The notes under the pieces were generated by a model. It was not told the DNA's origin and searched no databases. It worked only from the letters and a program-made list of their open reading frames with translations. Positions 44,005 through 53,766 of a stretch of 64,000 nt of DNA are shown one piece after another (the first letter of the stretch is position 1; every line of letters starts with the position of its first letter). The DNA is from an uncultured Kordiimonas sp. (lineage in GTDB: Bacteria; Pseudomonadota; Alphaproteobacteria; Sphingomonadales; Kordiimonadaceae): positions 186,001-250,000 of the forward strand of contig CANNEK010000002.1 of assembly GCA_947503625.1 (NCBI GenBank), read 5' to 3'. The translations under genes were made by a program, and so were the position numbers.

Positions 44005-44703
44005 TTAAACCGGGCTGCCAACATCAACAATACTGGGAGGCTCCACCACAAGATCCGGATTAAGTGCCACGTTCGGGTTTTCCGGAATTACGACCACCTG
44101 GGGTGGTGTTGCTGGAGGTGATGGTGGTGTATCACCCGTTGGAGGTGGTGTATCGCCCGCTGGAGGTGGTGTATCGCCCGCTGGAGGTGGTGTATCGCCC
44201 GCTGAAGGTGGTGTATCGCCACCAGTTTGCGTTACTGGAGTACCGGCGATACCCCCTGCATTTACATAAGAGATTTGCACGTCCGCATCTGCACTGGAAG
44301 CAACAGCGACCTCAACATTAGTAGCAGTGGCAGTATCACCAGAATCCGCCGCCGTCGATGCCACAGAACTTGCCGCATCACCAACTGCGGTCTGAACCGT
44401 GTCGCTTGCACCATCCGCAACAGCAACCGCCTGAATAACCAGCGCAGCCGCGCCGCCGATATCCGTTGCCGCCAGGGTTGTTGCTGCATTCGCGAGCGCT
44501 GTTGCCAACCCATCGACATTACCTGCCGCCTGTTCGCGCGCAATGATCGCCGCCAAGGCAGTTGGGTCACCAGCTGCAGCTGCAAGCTCAACTTCAAGAG
44601 CAGACTGTGTCTGCGCAACCGCCGCACTCATCAAACCTGTCGGTGCCAAAACCGGTGCACCAAGCACCATGCCAAACGCCGCTACTATAATCGCCAAACG
44701 CAT
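44005..44703 (-). CDS. Secreted Ala/Pro-rich protein with GDTPPPA repeats
   Basis: A 232-residue exported protein of unknown function. A signal peptide is seen at 1-30 (ending AVAQ). The middle (35-150) is rich in Ala and Thr and probably helical. From about 160 to 200 there are near-perfect seven-residue repeats GDTPPPA, and a Pro/Val-rich tail follows. There are no cysteines and no catalytic motif. Pro-rich tandem repeats of this type span or bind cell-wall polymers in other bacteria; that role here is a guess. Its own terminator follows at 43941. It sits between the epimerase and the phosphatase gene beside the export group. Confidence 0.7.
   Translation of the reverse strand: MRLAIIVAAFGMVLGAPVLAPTGLMSAAVAQTQSALEVELAAAAGDPTALAAIIAREQAAGNVDGLATALANAATTLAATDIGGAAALVIQAVAVADGASDTVQTAVGDAASSVASTAADSGDTATATNVEVAVASSADADVQISYVNAGGIAGTPVTQTGGDTPPSAGDTPPPAGDTPPPAGDTPPPTGDTPPSPPATPPQVVVIPENPNVALNPDLVVEPPSIVDVGSPV
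44123..44221 (-). repeat. 21-bp tandem repeat encoding GDTPPPA
   Basis: Nearly five copies of a 21-bp unit (GGTGGTGTATCGCCCGCTGGA on the + strand) with one to three differences between copies; in frame. Confidence 0.9.
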
Positions 44704-45000
44704 AATCTATGCTCCAAAGTTATTTGCCGGTACGTTTCCAGACAAACTAATTTGCCTGTTTATCTCATACCTGCCACGCCAAGTCAAAAGTTTAGCGGCA
44801 AATATTGGCCTGTTGTGGCTTTTACACACCAGTCAGGCGCATATCCGGATAAATTGAGCCGCATCAAACACTTGAATTCAGCAAATATGCCCCGTTTCGG
44901 GACAGCAAATAGCTGAAAACATGCGAATCGGGTTTGCCGCCACCCCCTGTATGAGGTAGCCTGCAAAATCACAAATCATGGATCAGGATAACCAGCCCTT

Positions 45001-46062
45001 ATGAAATTGCTCGTCACAGGGGCCGCCGGTTTTATCGGCAGCCATATCTGCCAGTTTTTGCTCGCGCGTGGTGATGATGTTGTCGGCATTGACAACCTCA
45101 ATGATTATTATGATGTGTCACTGAAAGATGCCCGACTTGCAGAAGTGCAGGCCTTTGCAGGTGGCACGACAGGTGGATGGTTCCCGGAGTTTTCCGGTTC
45201 AAACGCAGCGCGCGGTAACTTCCGCTTTAAAAAGCTGGATGTCAGTGACCGTGACGCCATCGCGGACCTGTTCGCAGCGGAAAAATTTGATGGCGTCATT
45301 CATATGGCAGCACAGGCCGGTGTTCGCCACAGCCTTGATGCGCCTTTCGATTATGTCGACAGCAACGTGACCGGTTTCCTGACCATCCTTGAAGGATGTC
45401 GCCATAACGGCGTCAGGCATCTGGTCTATGCCTCCACCAGTTCGGTGTACGGCGCCAATACCAATATGCCTTTCAGCGTGCACAACCCTGCCGACCATCA
45501 GGTGGCGCTATACGGCGCGACCAAACGGGCCAACGAACTGATGGCCCATAGCTATAGTCACCTGTTCAACATACCGACAACAGGCCTGAGGTTCTTTACC
45601 GTTTATGGCCCGTGGGGCCGGCCTGACATGGCGCTGTTTTTATTTACCCGCGCGATTTTGGCAGGCGAACCGATTAACGTGTTCAACAATGGCCATCACA
45701 TCCGCGACTTCACCTTTGTGGAAGACATTGTACGCGGGGTGGTTGCTGCCTTCGACACACCCGCAGAACCAGACCCCGAATGGACCGGCGATGCACCCGC
45801 GAGCGCCACTTCAAAAGCGCCCTGGCGGGTGCACAATATTGGCAATGGCCAACCTGTAGAGCTTCTTCGTTATATCGAGGTACTGGAAAACTGCCTTGGC
45901 AAAAAAGCCATCATGGAAATGCGCCCTATGCAGCCCGGCGATGTGCCGGACACCTCTGCCAGTGTTGAAACACTGATGGAAGCCACAGGATACAAACCGA
46001 CAACATCTGTTGAAGAAGGCATTCGCCGGTTTGTCGAGTGGTACCAGTCATATTACACGTAA
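45001..46062 (+). CDS. UDP-glucuronate 4-epimerase-like NAD-dependent epimerase
   Basis: A 353-residue extended SDR that interconverts UDP-glucuronate and UDP-galacturonate in family members (CapI/LspL). NAD-binding GAAGFIG is at 7-13, DNLNDYYD at 31-38, catalytic STSSVYG at 145-151, and Tyr171-x3-Lys175. [15 protein letters not shown] is the signature that separates this group from UDP-glucose 4-epimerases. It would supply an acidic sugar for the exopolysaccharide exported by the neighbouring Wzc/Wza proteins. Confidence 0.9.
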   Translation: MKLLVTGAAGFIGSHICQFLLARGDDVVGIDNLNDYYDVSLKDARLAEVQAFAGGTTGGWFPEFSGSNAARGNFRFKKLDVSDRDAIADLFAAEKFDGVIHMAAQAGVRHSLDAPFDYVDSNVTGFLTILEGCRHNGVRHLVYASTSSVYGANTNMPFSVHNPADHQVALYGATKRANELMAHSYSHLFNIPTTGLRFFTVYGPWGRPDMALFLFTRAILAGEPINVFNNGHHIRDFTFVEDIVRGVVAAFDTPAEPDPEWTGDAPASATSKAPWRVHNIGNGQPVELLRYIEVLENCLGKKAIMEMRPMQPGDVPDTSASVETLMEATGYKPTTSVEEGIRRFVEWYQSYYT

Positions 46063-46243
46063 ACCTGCTCATGCCCGGAATTACCGGCTCGCCCGGTTGT
46101 GCGGCGTATGGGCGCATGTTTTTTTGAACCAAAAGTGAAAAATATGCGAAAAAGCATGGGAAATGATTGATTTTAGGCCCATTTACCATGTCGCGTGCCA
46201 TTTGCGCCGATGATATTACGAGAACAGTGAAAGACCCGCCATA

Positions 46244-47404
46244 ATGAACAGAGCTCTCAAAGCCATTCATGTCTCCAAAAACAACGACACCGTTAGTGGC
46301 TATATTCAAATCCTGTTTGTGCTGCTGGTTGTTGGCGGCACCATTGGCATCACTGTTCTCCTGAAACTGACTGCAGATGAAGGCCCGCAGCTTTCAGCCG
46401 CGCCCGAACAGGTTGTTGTTGATGTTATCAGGCCAGTAGAGACACGGCATACATCCACACGCACACTTTCAGGGCTGGTGGAAACACGTGCCAACGTTCC
46501 GATCAGCCCGGAGGTCACGGGCCGTGTGGTCAGCCTGCACCCTCAGCTTGTACCCGGTGGCCGGATTGAAGCAGGTGAAACGCTGTTTTCACTGGACCCC
46601 ACAGACTATGAGATTGCGCTGGAGCGCTCGAAGGCAGACGTTGCCGCAGCATCGGCCGACCTTGATCAGGCGCGCGCCGACGCAGACAATTTCATCAAGG
46701 ACTGGAAACGGGTTTATCCGGACAAACCTGCGCCCGCACTGGTTGCCAAGGAACCCCAGATCAAGGCAATTGAAGCCCGCCTCGCAGCTGCAAAGGCAAA
46801 TGTCAGGCAAGCGGAAACCAACCTTGACCGGACCAGTATTGTGGCCAACAACGCAATCCGCATTATCGAAAGTGCTGTAGAGCTTGGCCAGCTTGTTGGC
46901 CCCAACGGACAGTTTGGCACTTTTTATGTTGAGGATGCGTTGCGTATTCGGGCCAGTGCCGAAACCTCTATCGTGCAGGACCTGCAACTGACCGCCGGAA
47001 AAAGCGTGCGGGTGCACGCTGAAAGCGGGACCGAATACCCTGCGCATGTTACAAGTGTGGGCAGCGCCCTGGACGAGCGCACCCGCTTGCAACCCATCAT
47101 GATTTCCGTACCCGAAGCGATCAGTTACACCCCCGGTACGTTTGTAACAGTCACGGTATCGGGCACAGAAACACCCGGCGTGTTCCGCCTGCCCGCGTCC
47201 GCGATGGCAACCCGTTCATCTGTGTGGCGCGTCAGCAACGACAAGCTGGAGCCCTTTACTGTAGAGATCGTCGACACCACGGACGCGCACGTGATTGTAC
47301 AGGCGTTTGACGAGAAACAGGGTGTTGTCGTATCGCAGGTACCAACAAGCTTTGTGGAACGGCCTGTAAACATTCGTGCCGTAATTGACGGCGATGCCTC
47401 ATGA
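46244..47404 (+). CDS. RND efflux periplasmic adaptor (membrane fusion protein)
   Basis: A 386-residue adaptor joining an RND pump to an outer-membrane channel. One N-terminal TM (about 22-42), a lipoyl-like half (GRVVSLHPQLVPGGRIEAGETLFSLD split around a coiled coil at 125-195), then a beta-barrel domain. No lipobox is seen, so it is anchored by the TM. Its stop overlaps the pump gene start by 4 bp. No TolC-type gene follows. Confidence 0.9.
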   Translation: MNRALKAIHVSKNNDTVSGYIQILFVLLVVGGTIGITVLLKLTADEGPQLSAAPEQVVVDVIRPVETRHTSTRTLSGLVETRANVPISPEVTGRVVSLHPQLVPGGRIEAGETLFSLDPTDYEIALERSKADVAAASADLDQARADADNFIKDWKRVYPDKPAPALVAKEPQIKAIEARLAAAKANVRQAETNLDRTSIVANNAIRIIESAVELGQLVGPNGQFGTFYVEDALRIRASAETSIVQDLQLTAGKSVRVHAESGTEYPAHVTSVGSALDERTRLQPIMISVPEAISYTPGTFVTVTVSGTETPGVFRLPASAMATRSSVWRVSNDKLEPFTVEIVDTTDAHVIVQAFDEKQGVVVSQVPTSFVERPVNIRAVIDGDAS

Positions 47405-50400
47405 AGAATACCAGCCCCACGGAAAGTAACCAGCCGCCAGAGCCGGAAGACAGCCTGAGCGAGCTGCCCAAAAACCCCAGTGGGGTTTTGTCATTGGTGT
47501 CGCAGTTCCTTGGCAACCCGGTCATGACCAACCTGCTGATGGTTCTGTTTATTTTTGGCGGCCTGATGACCGCAGTCACCATGAGGTCCGAAGTTTTTCC
47601 CGTTGTCAGCGTTGGCACGATCACCGTCAAGGTAACTTACCCCGGTGCGACACCGCTTGAGGTCGAAGACGCCGTCAGCCGGCGGATCGAGGAAAGCGTG
47701 CTTGGCATCGATGGCGTTGAACGTGTGCGTTCCTACGCCTTTGAAAACCGGGCACAGGTAACTCTGGAACTGGAAGATTTTGTCGACCCCTACAGGGTCA
47801 AGGATGAAGTACAGGCGGCGGTAGATTCGCTGATTGATTTCCCGCCCGGCAACGCCGAACAGCCCATAGTGACTGTGACACAGCCCCTGTCCAGTGTCGT
47901 AACGCTTGTGCTGACCGGTCAGGTCGGCGAGGACGAGCTGCGCCGCACAGCTGAAGTGCTGGAGCGTGATCTGCTGGCCATCGATAGCGTGACAGCGGTT
48001 AACCTGCGCGGTGCACGCACCCGCGAAATAGCACTGGAGATCAGCGAAGATACCTTGCGGAATTACAACCTGTCCTTCAATGAAGTGGCAGATGCTGTCA
48101 GGCGTTCGTCGCTGGAACTGTCCGCTGGCACCATCAAATCAACCGGCGGCCAGATATTGCTGAGGACAGATGCGCGCGCCCGCATTGGCGACGAGTTTCG
48201 CGACATCGTGGTACGCGCCAACCAGAACGGCCAGACCATCTACCTGAAGGATATTGCCAACATCAGGGATGGCTTCGTTGATGATGAACTGCGGAACGAA
48301 TATAACGGCGAGCAGGCGATCCTGCTTGATATCCTTAGAAACGAAAGCGCTGATATCCTGAAGGTTAAGAGCCGTGTGATGGAGTTTATGGACACCGCCA
48401 CATTGCCGGAAGGTATCTCTGTTTCATTGTTTCGCGATCAGACGCAAATTCTTGCCGACAGGATCAGCCTTTTGACCGGCAATGCGCTTCTGGGCTTTGC
48501 GCTTGTGTTCCTGATGCTGGTGCTGACCCTTGACCTGAAGCTTGCCTTCTGGGTTGCCATGGGTATCCCCATAAGTTTCCTCGGCGGATTCCTGTTCTTT
48601 GGCGCCGCAGATATTTCCCTGAATATGGTAACCCTCTTTGCCCTGATCGTTGTGATCGGCATTGTGGTGGATGACGCCATTGTCGTGGGCGAAAACATAT
48701 ACTCCGAACAACAAGCCGGATTTAAGGGAAAACGCGCTGCTTTTGAAGGTGTGCGCAACATATATGCCCCGGTTCTGGTGGGTGTTTTGACAACCATGGT
48801 CGCGTTTGCCCCTCTGTTGTTCCAGACCGGCACGTTCGCCAAAATCACCAGGCCTATTCCGGTCGCGGTGATTGCCATTCTGGCTGTATCGCTTATCGAG
48901 GCTTTTTTGATCCTGCCCCAACACCTCAGCAACGAAAAACGCTGGTCCAAAGGGTTATTGCGGAAAATTCAGGTCAGGATTTCCCGCGGTTTCGACAATT
49001 TTGCCGCCAACTCCGTGCAGAAACTCACCGTAATATCCGGCCGGTACCGGTATGTAACGCTTGCGATTGCAATCTGCATCATCGTGATTTCGTCCTCCCT
49101 CGTGAGCAACAATCACGTTCGTGTTGTCTTCTTTCCCACCATCGAAGGTTCAGAGATTTCATCGAAGCTTTCGCTTCCCGAAGGCGCCCCCTTTGAGGCT
49201 ACCGAACAAGCTGTTGAACAAATGGTTACAGCTCTCAGAAAAGTGGAAGCTGACATTGAAGCCGAGTCCGGAGAAAGGGTTATCGAAGCAATCTCTGTCA
49301 CTGTAGGAGGTACCTATACGACCGTACAAGGCCCGGGTGACAGCGCGAGCAGCAGCAACGCGAGCCATCTGGGGCAAATCACACTTGAACTTACCGATAC
49401 AGACGAGCGATCATATTCAGCGGCGGAAATTCAAAGACGCTGGCAACAGGAAACCGGCATTGTGCCCGGCGCAGAGACCCTGAGCTTTAACTCAACGCTT
49501 GGGCCACAAAATGCTGACCTGGGGTTCGAGTTTTCCCACGCAGACGAAGACCAGCTATATGTCGCGACCGCGCGTTTTACCGATGCCCTCTCATCGATTG
49601 ACGGCGTGGTTCAGATCGATTCCAGCCTTGATCTCGGCAAGCGGCAATATGAGTTTGCCATGAAGGAAACAGGTATCGCCGCAGGACTGCAGCCTGGCGA
49701 CCTTGCACGCCAACTGCGGCAAGCCTATTTCGGAGAAGAAGTGCAACGCATCCAGCGCGGACGCGACGAGATAAAGGTTTTTGTCCGCTATCCAGAAGAA
49801 ACACGACGCGCCCTGTCAGCTCTTGAAGAACTGCGTATCCGCCTGCCCGATGGCAGCGGCGTGCCGCTGGCAACTGTTGCATCAATAACGGAAGGGCGCA
49901 GCCCGACCTCGATAGAACGGGTCAACGGCCGGCGCGTACTCACTGTAACCGCCGACGTGGACAAGAGCGTCACAACCCCCAATACCGTCAGCGCCATTGT
50001 CGAAGAACAGCTTTTACCCGGATTACTTGCCGATTTTCCCGGGCTACGCTGGCAACCCGAAGGACAGTCACGCGAGCAGGCGGAAGACTTCGCATCATTG
50101 CTGAACGGCTTTATCCTGGCGATCATCGTGATATACGCCCTGGTGGCGACACAGCTGAAAAGTTATATCCAGCCGATCGTGATTCTGATTTCCATCCCGC
50201 TTGGGCTTTCCGGGGCTATCTTCGGCCATATGCTGCTGGGTTTTGACCTGTCGTTTGTATCCCTTTTTGGTGTGGTTGCACTTTCGGGTGTTGTGGTTAA
50301 TTCGTCTGTGGTGCTCGTGGATCGATTTAACATCGAATATGATGTACCCGGCGTATCAGCCATGGACGCTGTTGTTAAAGCAACGATACGACGCTTCCGG

Positions 50401-50676
50401 CCTATTACTCTGACCACCATCACAACCGCGCTCGGGCTTTTGCCGATGATTTCGGAAACCAGCCCTCAAGCACAGTTCCTCATTCCCATGGCAATCAGCC
50501 TGGCGACAGGCCTCGTATTCTCAAGCCTGATGATGATGTTTGTTTTGCCAGCACTGGTATTGGTGGTGGAAGACGCCCGCAACCTGGTGCCGGGACACGT
50601 GCATGAAACACCGGATGACGACGAGCTTCCCTCATCGGTGGAAGCGCCTGAAATTCATCTGAAAGCGGGTGAGTAA
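47401..50676 (+). CDS. RND-family efflux transporter permease
   Basis: A 1091-residue inner-membrane antiporter with the RND plan: TM1 near 45-65, a periplasmic loop of about 280 residues, a TM2-6 block (DLKLAFWVAMGIPISFLGG, then NMVTLFALIVVIGIVVDDAIV with the proton-relay Asp pair), a second periplasmic loop, and TM8-12 (NGFILAIIVIYALVA, GVVALSGVVVNSSVVLVDR). It belongs to the AcrB/HAE1-like branch. Probably extrudes hydrophobic or amphiphilic compounds; the substrate is unknown. Translationally coupled to its adaptor. Confidence 0.93.
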   Translation: MKNTSPTESNQPPEPEDSLSELPKNPSGVLSLVSQFLGNPVMTNLLMVLFIFGGLMTAVTMRSEVFPVVSVGTITVKVTYPGATPLEVEDAVSRRIEESVLGIDGVERVRSYAFENRAQVTLELEDFVDPYRVKDEVQAAVDSLIDFPPGNAEQPIVTVTQPLSSVVTLVLTGQVGEDELRRTAEVLERDLLAIDSVTAVNLRGARTREIALEISEDTLRNYNLSFNEVADAVRRSSLELSAGTIKSTGGQILLRTDARARIGDEFRDIVVRANQNGQTIYLKDIANIRDGFVDDELRNEYNGEQAILLDILRNESADILKVKSRVMEFMDTATLPEGISVSLFRDQTQILADRISLLTGNALLGFALVFLMLVLTLDLKLAFWVAMGIPISFLGGFLFFGAADISLNMVTLFALIVVIGIVVDDAIVVGENIYSEQQAGFKGKRAAFEGVRNIYAPVLVGVLTTMVAFAPLLFQTGTFAKITRPIPVAVIAILAVSLIEAFLILPQHLSNEKRWSKGLLRKIQVRISRGFDNFAANSVQKLTVISGRYRYVTLAIAICIIVISSSLVSNNHVRVVFFPTIEGSEISSKLSLPEGAPFEATEQAVEQMVTALRKVEADIEAESGERVIEAISVTVGGTYTTVQGPGDSASSSNASHLGQITLELTDTDERSYSAAEIQRRWQQETGIVPGAETLSFNSTLGPQNADLGFEFSHADEDQLYVATARFTDALSSIDGVVQIDSSLDLGKRQYEFAMKETGIAAGLQPGDLARQLRQAYFGEEVQRIQRGRDEIKVFVRYPEETRRALSALEELRIRLPDGSGVPLATVASITEGRSPTSIERVNGRRVLTVTADVDKSVTTPNTVSAIVEEQLLPGLLADFPGLRWQPEGQSREQAEDFASLLNGFILAIIVIYALVATQLKSYIQPIVILISIPLGLSGAIFGHMLLGFDLSFVSLFGVVALSGVVVNSSVVLVDRFNIEYDVPGVSAMDAVVKATIRRFRPITLTTITTALGLLPMISETSPQAQFLIPMAISLATGLVFSSLMMMFVLPALVLVVEDARNLVPGHVHETPDDDELPSSVEAPEIHLKAGE

Positions 50677-50705
50677 CGGTCAGACATTCGACAGGAAGTA
50701 TAACT

Positions 50706-51086
50706 CTAGCCCGGCCAGCCCGCCTGTATTGTCAGGAAATCGATAGGGTCCATGCCCGCTTCTTCAAGCCATTCATCGCTTGGACCCTGCCATCGATGCT
50801 TCTTCCAGTTCACTCTCCCGCTCGCTGAAAACTCGATACCTTCCGCGTCCAGGCGCTTGCGATGGCGCTCGGCGCCGTCTCGTTCGCTAATTTTGCCTTG
50901 TGAATTGATCACTCTTTGCCACGGTATGTCCTGGCCCGACGGCGTCGCTGCGGTTGCGAAACCTACGATACGCGCTGTGGCGCCGGGAACAAGGCTTGCA
51001 ACCATCCCATAACTGGCAACCTGGCCGGGCGGGATTTCCCTGATCAGACGGTATACAGCTGGAAAACACTTGTATGTTCTTGTCAT
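50706..51086 (-). CDS. Alkyltransferase-like protein (ATL, MGMT fold)
   Basis: A 126-residue DNA-binding protein of the MGMT C-terminal fold. The active-site motif PCHRV of the repair enzyme is here PWQRV, with Trp56 replacing the acceptor Cys. That is the hallmark of ATL proteins, which bind O6-alkylguanine and pass the lesion to nucleotide excision repair. The helix-turn-helix IPPGQVASYGMVA and the Arg finger ARIVG are present. The ATG at 51086 fits the family; the longer frame to 51116 is not needed. Confidence 0.88.
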   Translation of the reverse strand: MTRTYKCFPAVYRLIREIPPGQVASYGMVASLVPGATARIVGFATAATPSGQDIPWQRVINSQGKISERDGAERHRKRLDAEGIEFSASGRVNWKKHRWQGPSDEWLEEAGMDPIDFLTIQAGWPG

Positions 51087-51163
51087 GACAAGGCTTTTGC
51101 CAGATACGCGCAGCAAAAGGCAAGAGCGCCTTTTGCTGCTGAACTGGATGACGATCGGGAGCC

Positions 51164-53653
51164 TTAGTCCATGTCAGATTCCAGCGCCTCGATCTGACTG
51201 CGCGTATCCTCGATCAAACTGGCAATCTCGGCCGCTGAGTCGGATGACCCGGTGGCCAGATTTCTCACCTCACTGGCAACAACCGCAAAGCCACGGCCGG
51301 CATCACCGGCGCGCGCCGCTTCAATTGTCGCATTCAAGGAAAGAAGATTGGTTTGCCGGGCAATACCGTCAATAGAGTTCGCCGTACCACTGATACGATC
51401 GAGTACGGTGCGCATCAGGTTGCTGGTTTCCTCAATTGCCGTCCGGCGCTCCGTCACATCGTTAGCATATAATACAATAGATGACAGTTTGCCTTGATAG
51501 TCCGTGATCGCCTGAAGACTGCCAGACAAGTAAAGTTTCTGGTTGTCACTGCCTTCAAGGGTAATTTCCCGCGACAGGAACTCGCCAGCCTTTAGCGCAG
51601 CAACATCCTGATCACCAACAGTTGACGCCAGGCTTGGGCCATTAATGCCGCGCCCTGTCAACAAATCCTGTCCGACAACATTTGCTTTCAAGAAACTGCC
51701 GTGCTCGTCCCATTCGAAAACCACGTTGGACCGTTCTATGCCATCGATACGTGCTGTAAACTCAAGCGCTGCAACCTTGGTATTGGTGATATTAGCCTGA
51801 ACGGAAATAAAGCGTTCGAGTTCACCGTTCGCATTGAAAATCGGGTTGATGGATAAAGATATCCAATATGGCTCGCCTGTTTTGGAATAGTTCAGAATTT
51901 CTTCATAGAAAGGCTCCCGGGCATGCAGCTTTTCCCGGATACGCGAGACAGCTCCATGATCTGTAAGCTTACCCTGAAGAACCTCGCCGGGCTTACGCCC
52001 TTTCACTTCTTCAAATTCAAATCCGGTCATACGCTCAAAGCCGGGGTTGGTATATTCGATCCGCCCTTCAGCATCTGTAATGATAACGGAATTGTCGGTC
52101 TCGTCCGCAACGAGCGATAGCATAACGAAACGATCACGGTTCCTGACCTCTTCATCCACATTCTGGACAAATGCCGTGTATATGGTTGCATCCGCAAGCT
52201 TCACACGAGCGAGCGAAAGCTTGCCCCAGACAACACTTCCATCCTTGCGGTGAACTTCCACTTCCCGGCTGGTACCAACAATCTTGTCTTCGCCTGTCTC
52301 CCGGTTGGCATTGACGTAACTGTCATGTGGCGCCTGAATAGCGGCAGGCACCAGCATCCGGACATTCTTCCCCATAACTTCGTCACGAGTATAGCCCCAT
52401 AGCTCTTCGGCCGCGGCGTTGTAAAATGTGATATCGTTGTTCTGGTCAATCGTCACAACAGCATCCAGTGCCTGTTCCAGCGTCTGGTTGACAATCTCCT
52501 GAGCGCGCCGCTGCGCTGTAATATCCTTTACAAACGCCGTATATATAATCTCGTCACCGATCTCCACTTTGGAGAGGGAGAGATTGGCCCAGATACGGCT
52601 GCCATCCTTGCGTTCAACTTCAACATCACGGCTCATGCCAACGATTTTATCCTGACCGGTTGTTCGGTTGGAATTGACATATGTGTCGTGGTTTGACTGA
52701 TGCTCAAGCGGTACCAGCATGCGCACGTTTTTACCCATGACTTCGTCACGAGTGTAACCCCAGAGACCTTCTGCCGCCGCGTTGTAGAATGTGATATCGT
52801 TGTTCTGGTCAATCGTCACCACAGCATCCAGCGCCTGTTCCAGCGTCTGGTTGACGATTTCCTGTGCCCTGCGTTGCTCCGTAATATCCTTTACGAACGC
52901 CGTATATATAATCTCGTCACCAATCTCCACTTTGGACAGAGAAAGGTTCGCCCAGATACGGCTGCCATCCTTACGTTGTACTTCGACATCGCGGCTGGTA
53001 CCGACAATTTTGTCTTTGCCAGTGTCCCGGTTCGCGTTCACGTAACTGTCATGGGGCGCACGTATCTCGGATGGCACCAGCATCCGGACATTTTCGCCCA
53101 TGACTTCGTCGCGAGTATAACCCCACAGTTTTTCGGCCGCTGCATTGTAGAAGGTGATGTTATTGTTCTGGTCGATCGTAACAACCGCATCGATGGCCTG
53201 CTCCAGCGTCTGGTTAACGATCTCCTGAGCGCGCCGCTGCGCCGTAATATCCTTTACAAAAGCCGTATAGGTGGTCTTCCCGCCCATGGTGACTTTCGAC
53301 AAGGAAAGATTGGCCCAGATGCGGCTGTCATCTTTACGTTGCACTTCGACATCGCGGCTGGTGCCGACAATTTTGTCTTTGCCGGTATCCCTGTTCGCAT
53401 TGACGTAACTGTCATGGGGTGCTCGTATCTCGGACGGCACCAGCATCCGGACATTTTCGCCCAGAACCTCACCGCGGGTGTAGCCCCACAGCTTTTCAGC
53501 CGCTGCATTGAAGAAAGTTATGCAGTTTTTTTCGTCAATTGTGACGACAGCATCTATTGCCTGTTCAAGTATCTGCTCAACCTGACCGGCCTTCGCTCTA
53601 CCATCTGTATTCCCGTCGCGCATGATATCCCTAGCCTCATTCGCGACCCCCAT
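51164..53653 (-). CDS. Soluble chemoreceptor with four near-identical PAS repeats
   Basis: An 829-residue protein with no TM. Four PAS units of exactly 121 residues start at about 31, 152, 273 and 394 ([30 protein letters not shown]). They are followed by a fifth PAS (about 515-635, [20 protein letters not shown]) and a sixth, more divergent one (about 640-745). The C-terminus (about 746-829) keeps only the tip of an MCP signalling domain ([21 protein letters not shown]). This is like BdlA/Aer-type energy or redox sensors, but the receptor stalk is unusually short and the PAS number high. Each PAS may bind FAD or heme; no ligand residue can be assigned. Confidence 0.88.
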   Translation of the reverse strand: MGVANEARDIMRDGNTDGRAKAGQVEQILEQAIDAVVTIDEKNCITFFNAAAEKLWGYTRGEVLGENVRMLVPSEIRAPHDSYVNANRDTGKDKIVGTSRDVEVQRKDDSRIWANLSLSKVTMGGKTTYTAFVKDITAQRRAQEIVNQTLEQAIDAVVTIDQNNNITFYNAAAEKLWGYTRDEVMGENVRMLVPSEIRAPHDSYVNANRDTGKDKIVGTSRDVEVQRKDGSRIWANLSLSKVEIGDEIIYTAFVKDITEQRRAQEIVNQTLEQALDAVVTIDQNNDITFYNAAAEGLWGYTRDEVMGKNVRMLVPLEHQSNHDTYVNSNRTTGQDKIVGMSRDVEVERKDGSRIWANLSLSKVEIGDEIIYTAFVKDITAQRRAQEIVNQTLEQALDAVVTIDQNNDITFYNAAAEELWGYTRDEVMGKNVRMLVPAAIQAPHDSYVNANRETGEDKIVGTSREVEVHRKDGSVVWGKLSLARVKLADATIYTAFVQNVDEEVRNRDRFVMLSLVADETDNSVIITDAEGRIEYTNPGFERMTGFEFEEVKGRKPGEVLQGKLTDHGAVSRIREKLHAREPFYEEILNYSKTGEPYWISLSINPIFNANGELERFISVQANITNTKVAALEFTARIDGIERSNVVFEWDEHGSFLKANVVGQDLLTGRGINGPSLASTVGDQDVAALKAGEFLSREITLEGSDNQKLYLSGSLQAITDYQGKLSSIVLYANDVTERRTAIEETSNLMRTVLDRISGTANSIDGIARQTNLLSLNATIEAARAGDAGRGFAVVASEVRNLATGSSDSAAEIASLIEDTRSQIEALESDMD
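52130..53563 (-). repeat. Four 363-bp tandem PAS-coding units
   Basis: Units run at about 53563-53201, 53200-52838, 52837-52475 and 52474-52130. Neighbouring units share long identical DNA stretches, including third codon positions, so they arose by recent duplication or are kept alike by recombination. The fourth is most diverged at its end. Confidence 0.85.
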
Positions 53654-53766
53654 GGCAATCTTCGGATATCACAACAAAAGTAACGAAATTCTTAATGCGG
53701 CCTCTTGGATTGTGTCCAGCGACACTAAATGCACGTCAAGGTAAAATTTTGACCCCAAAGGTTGCT

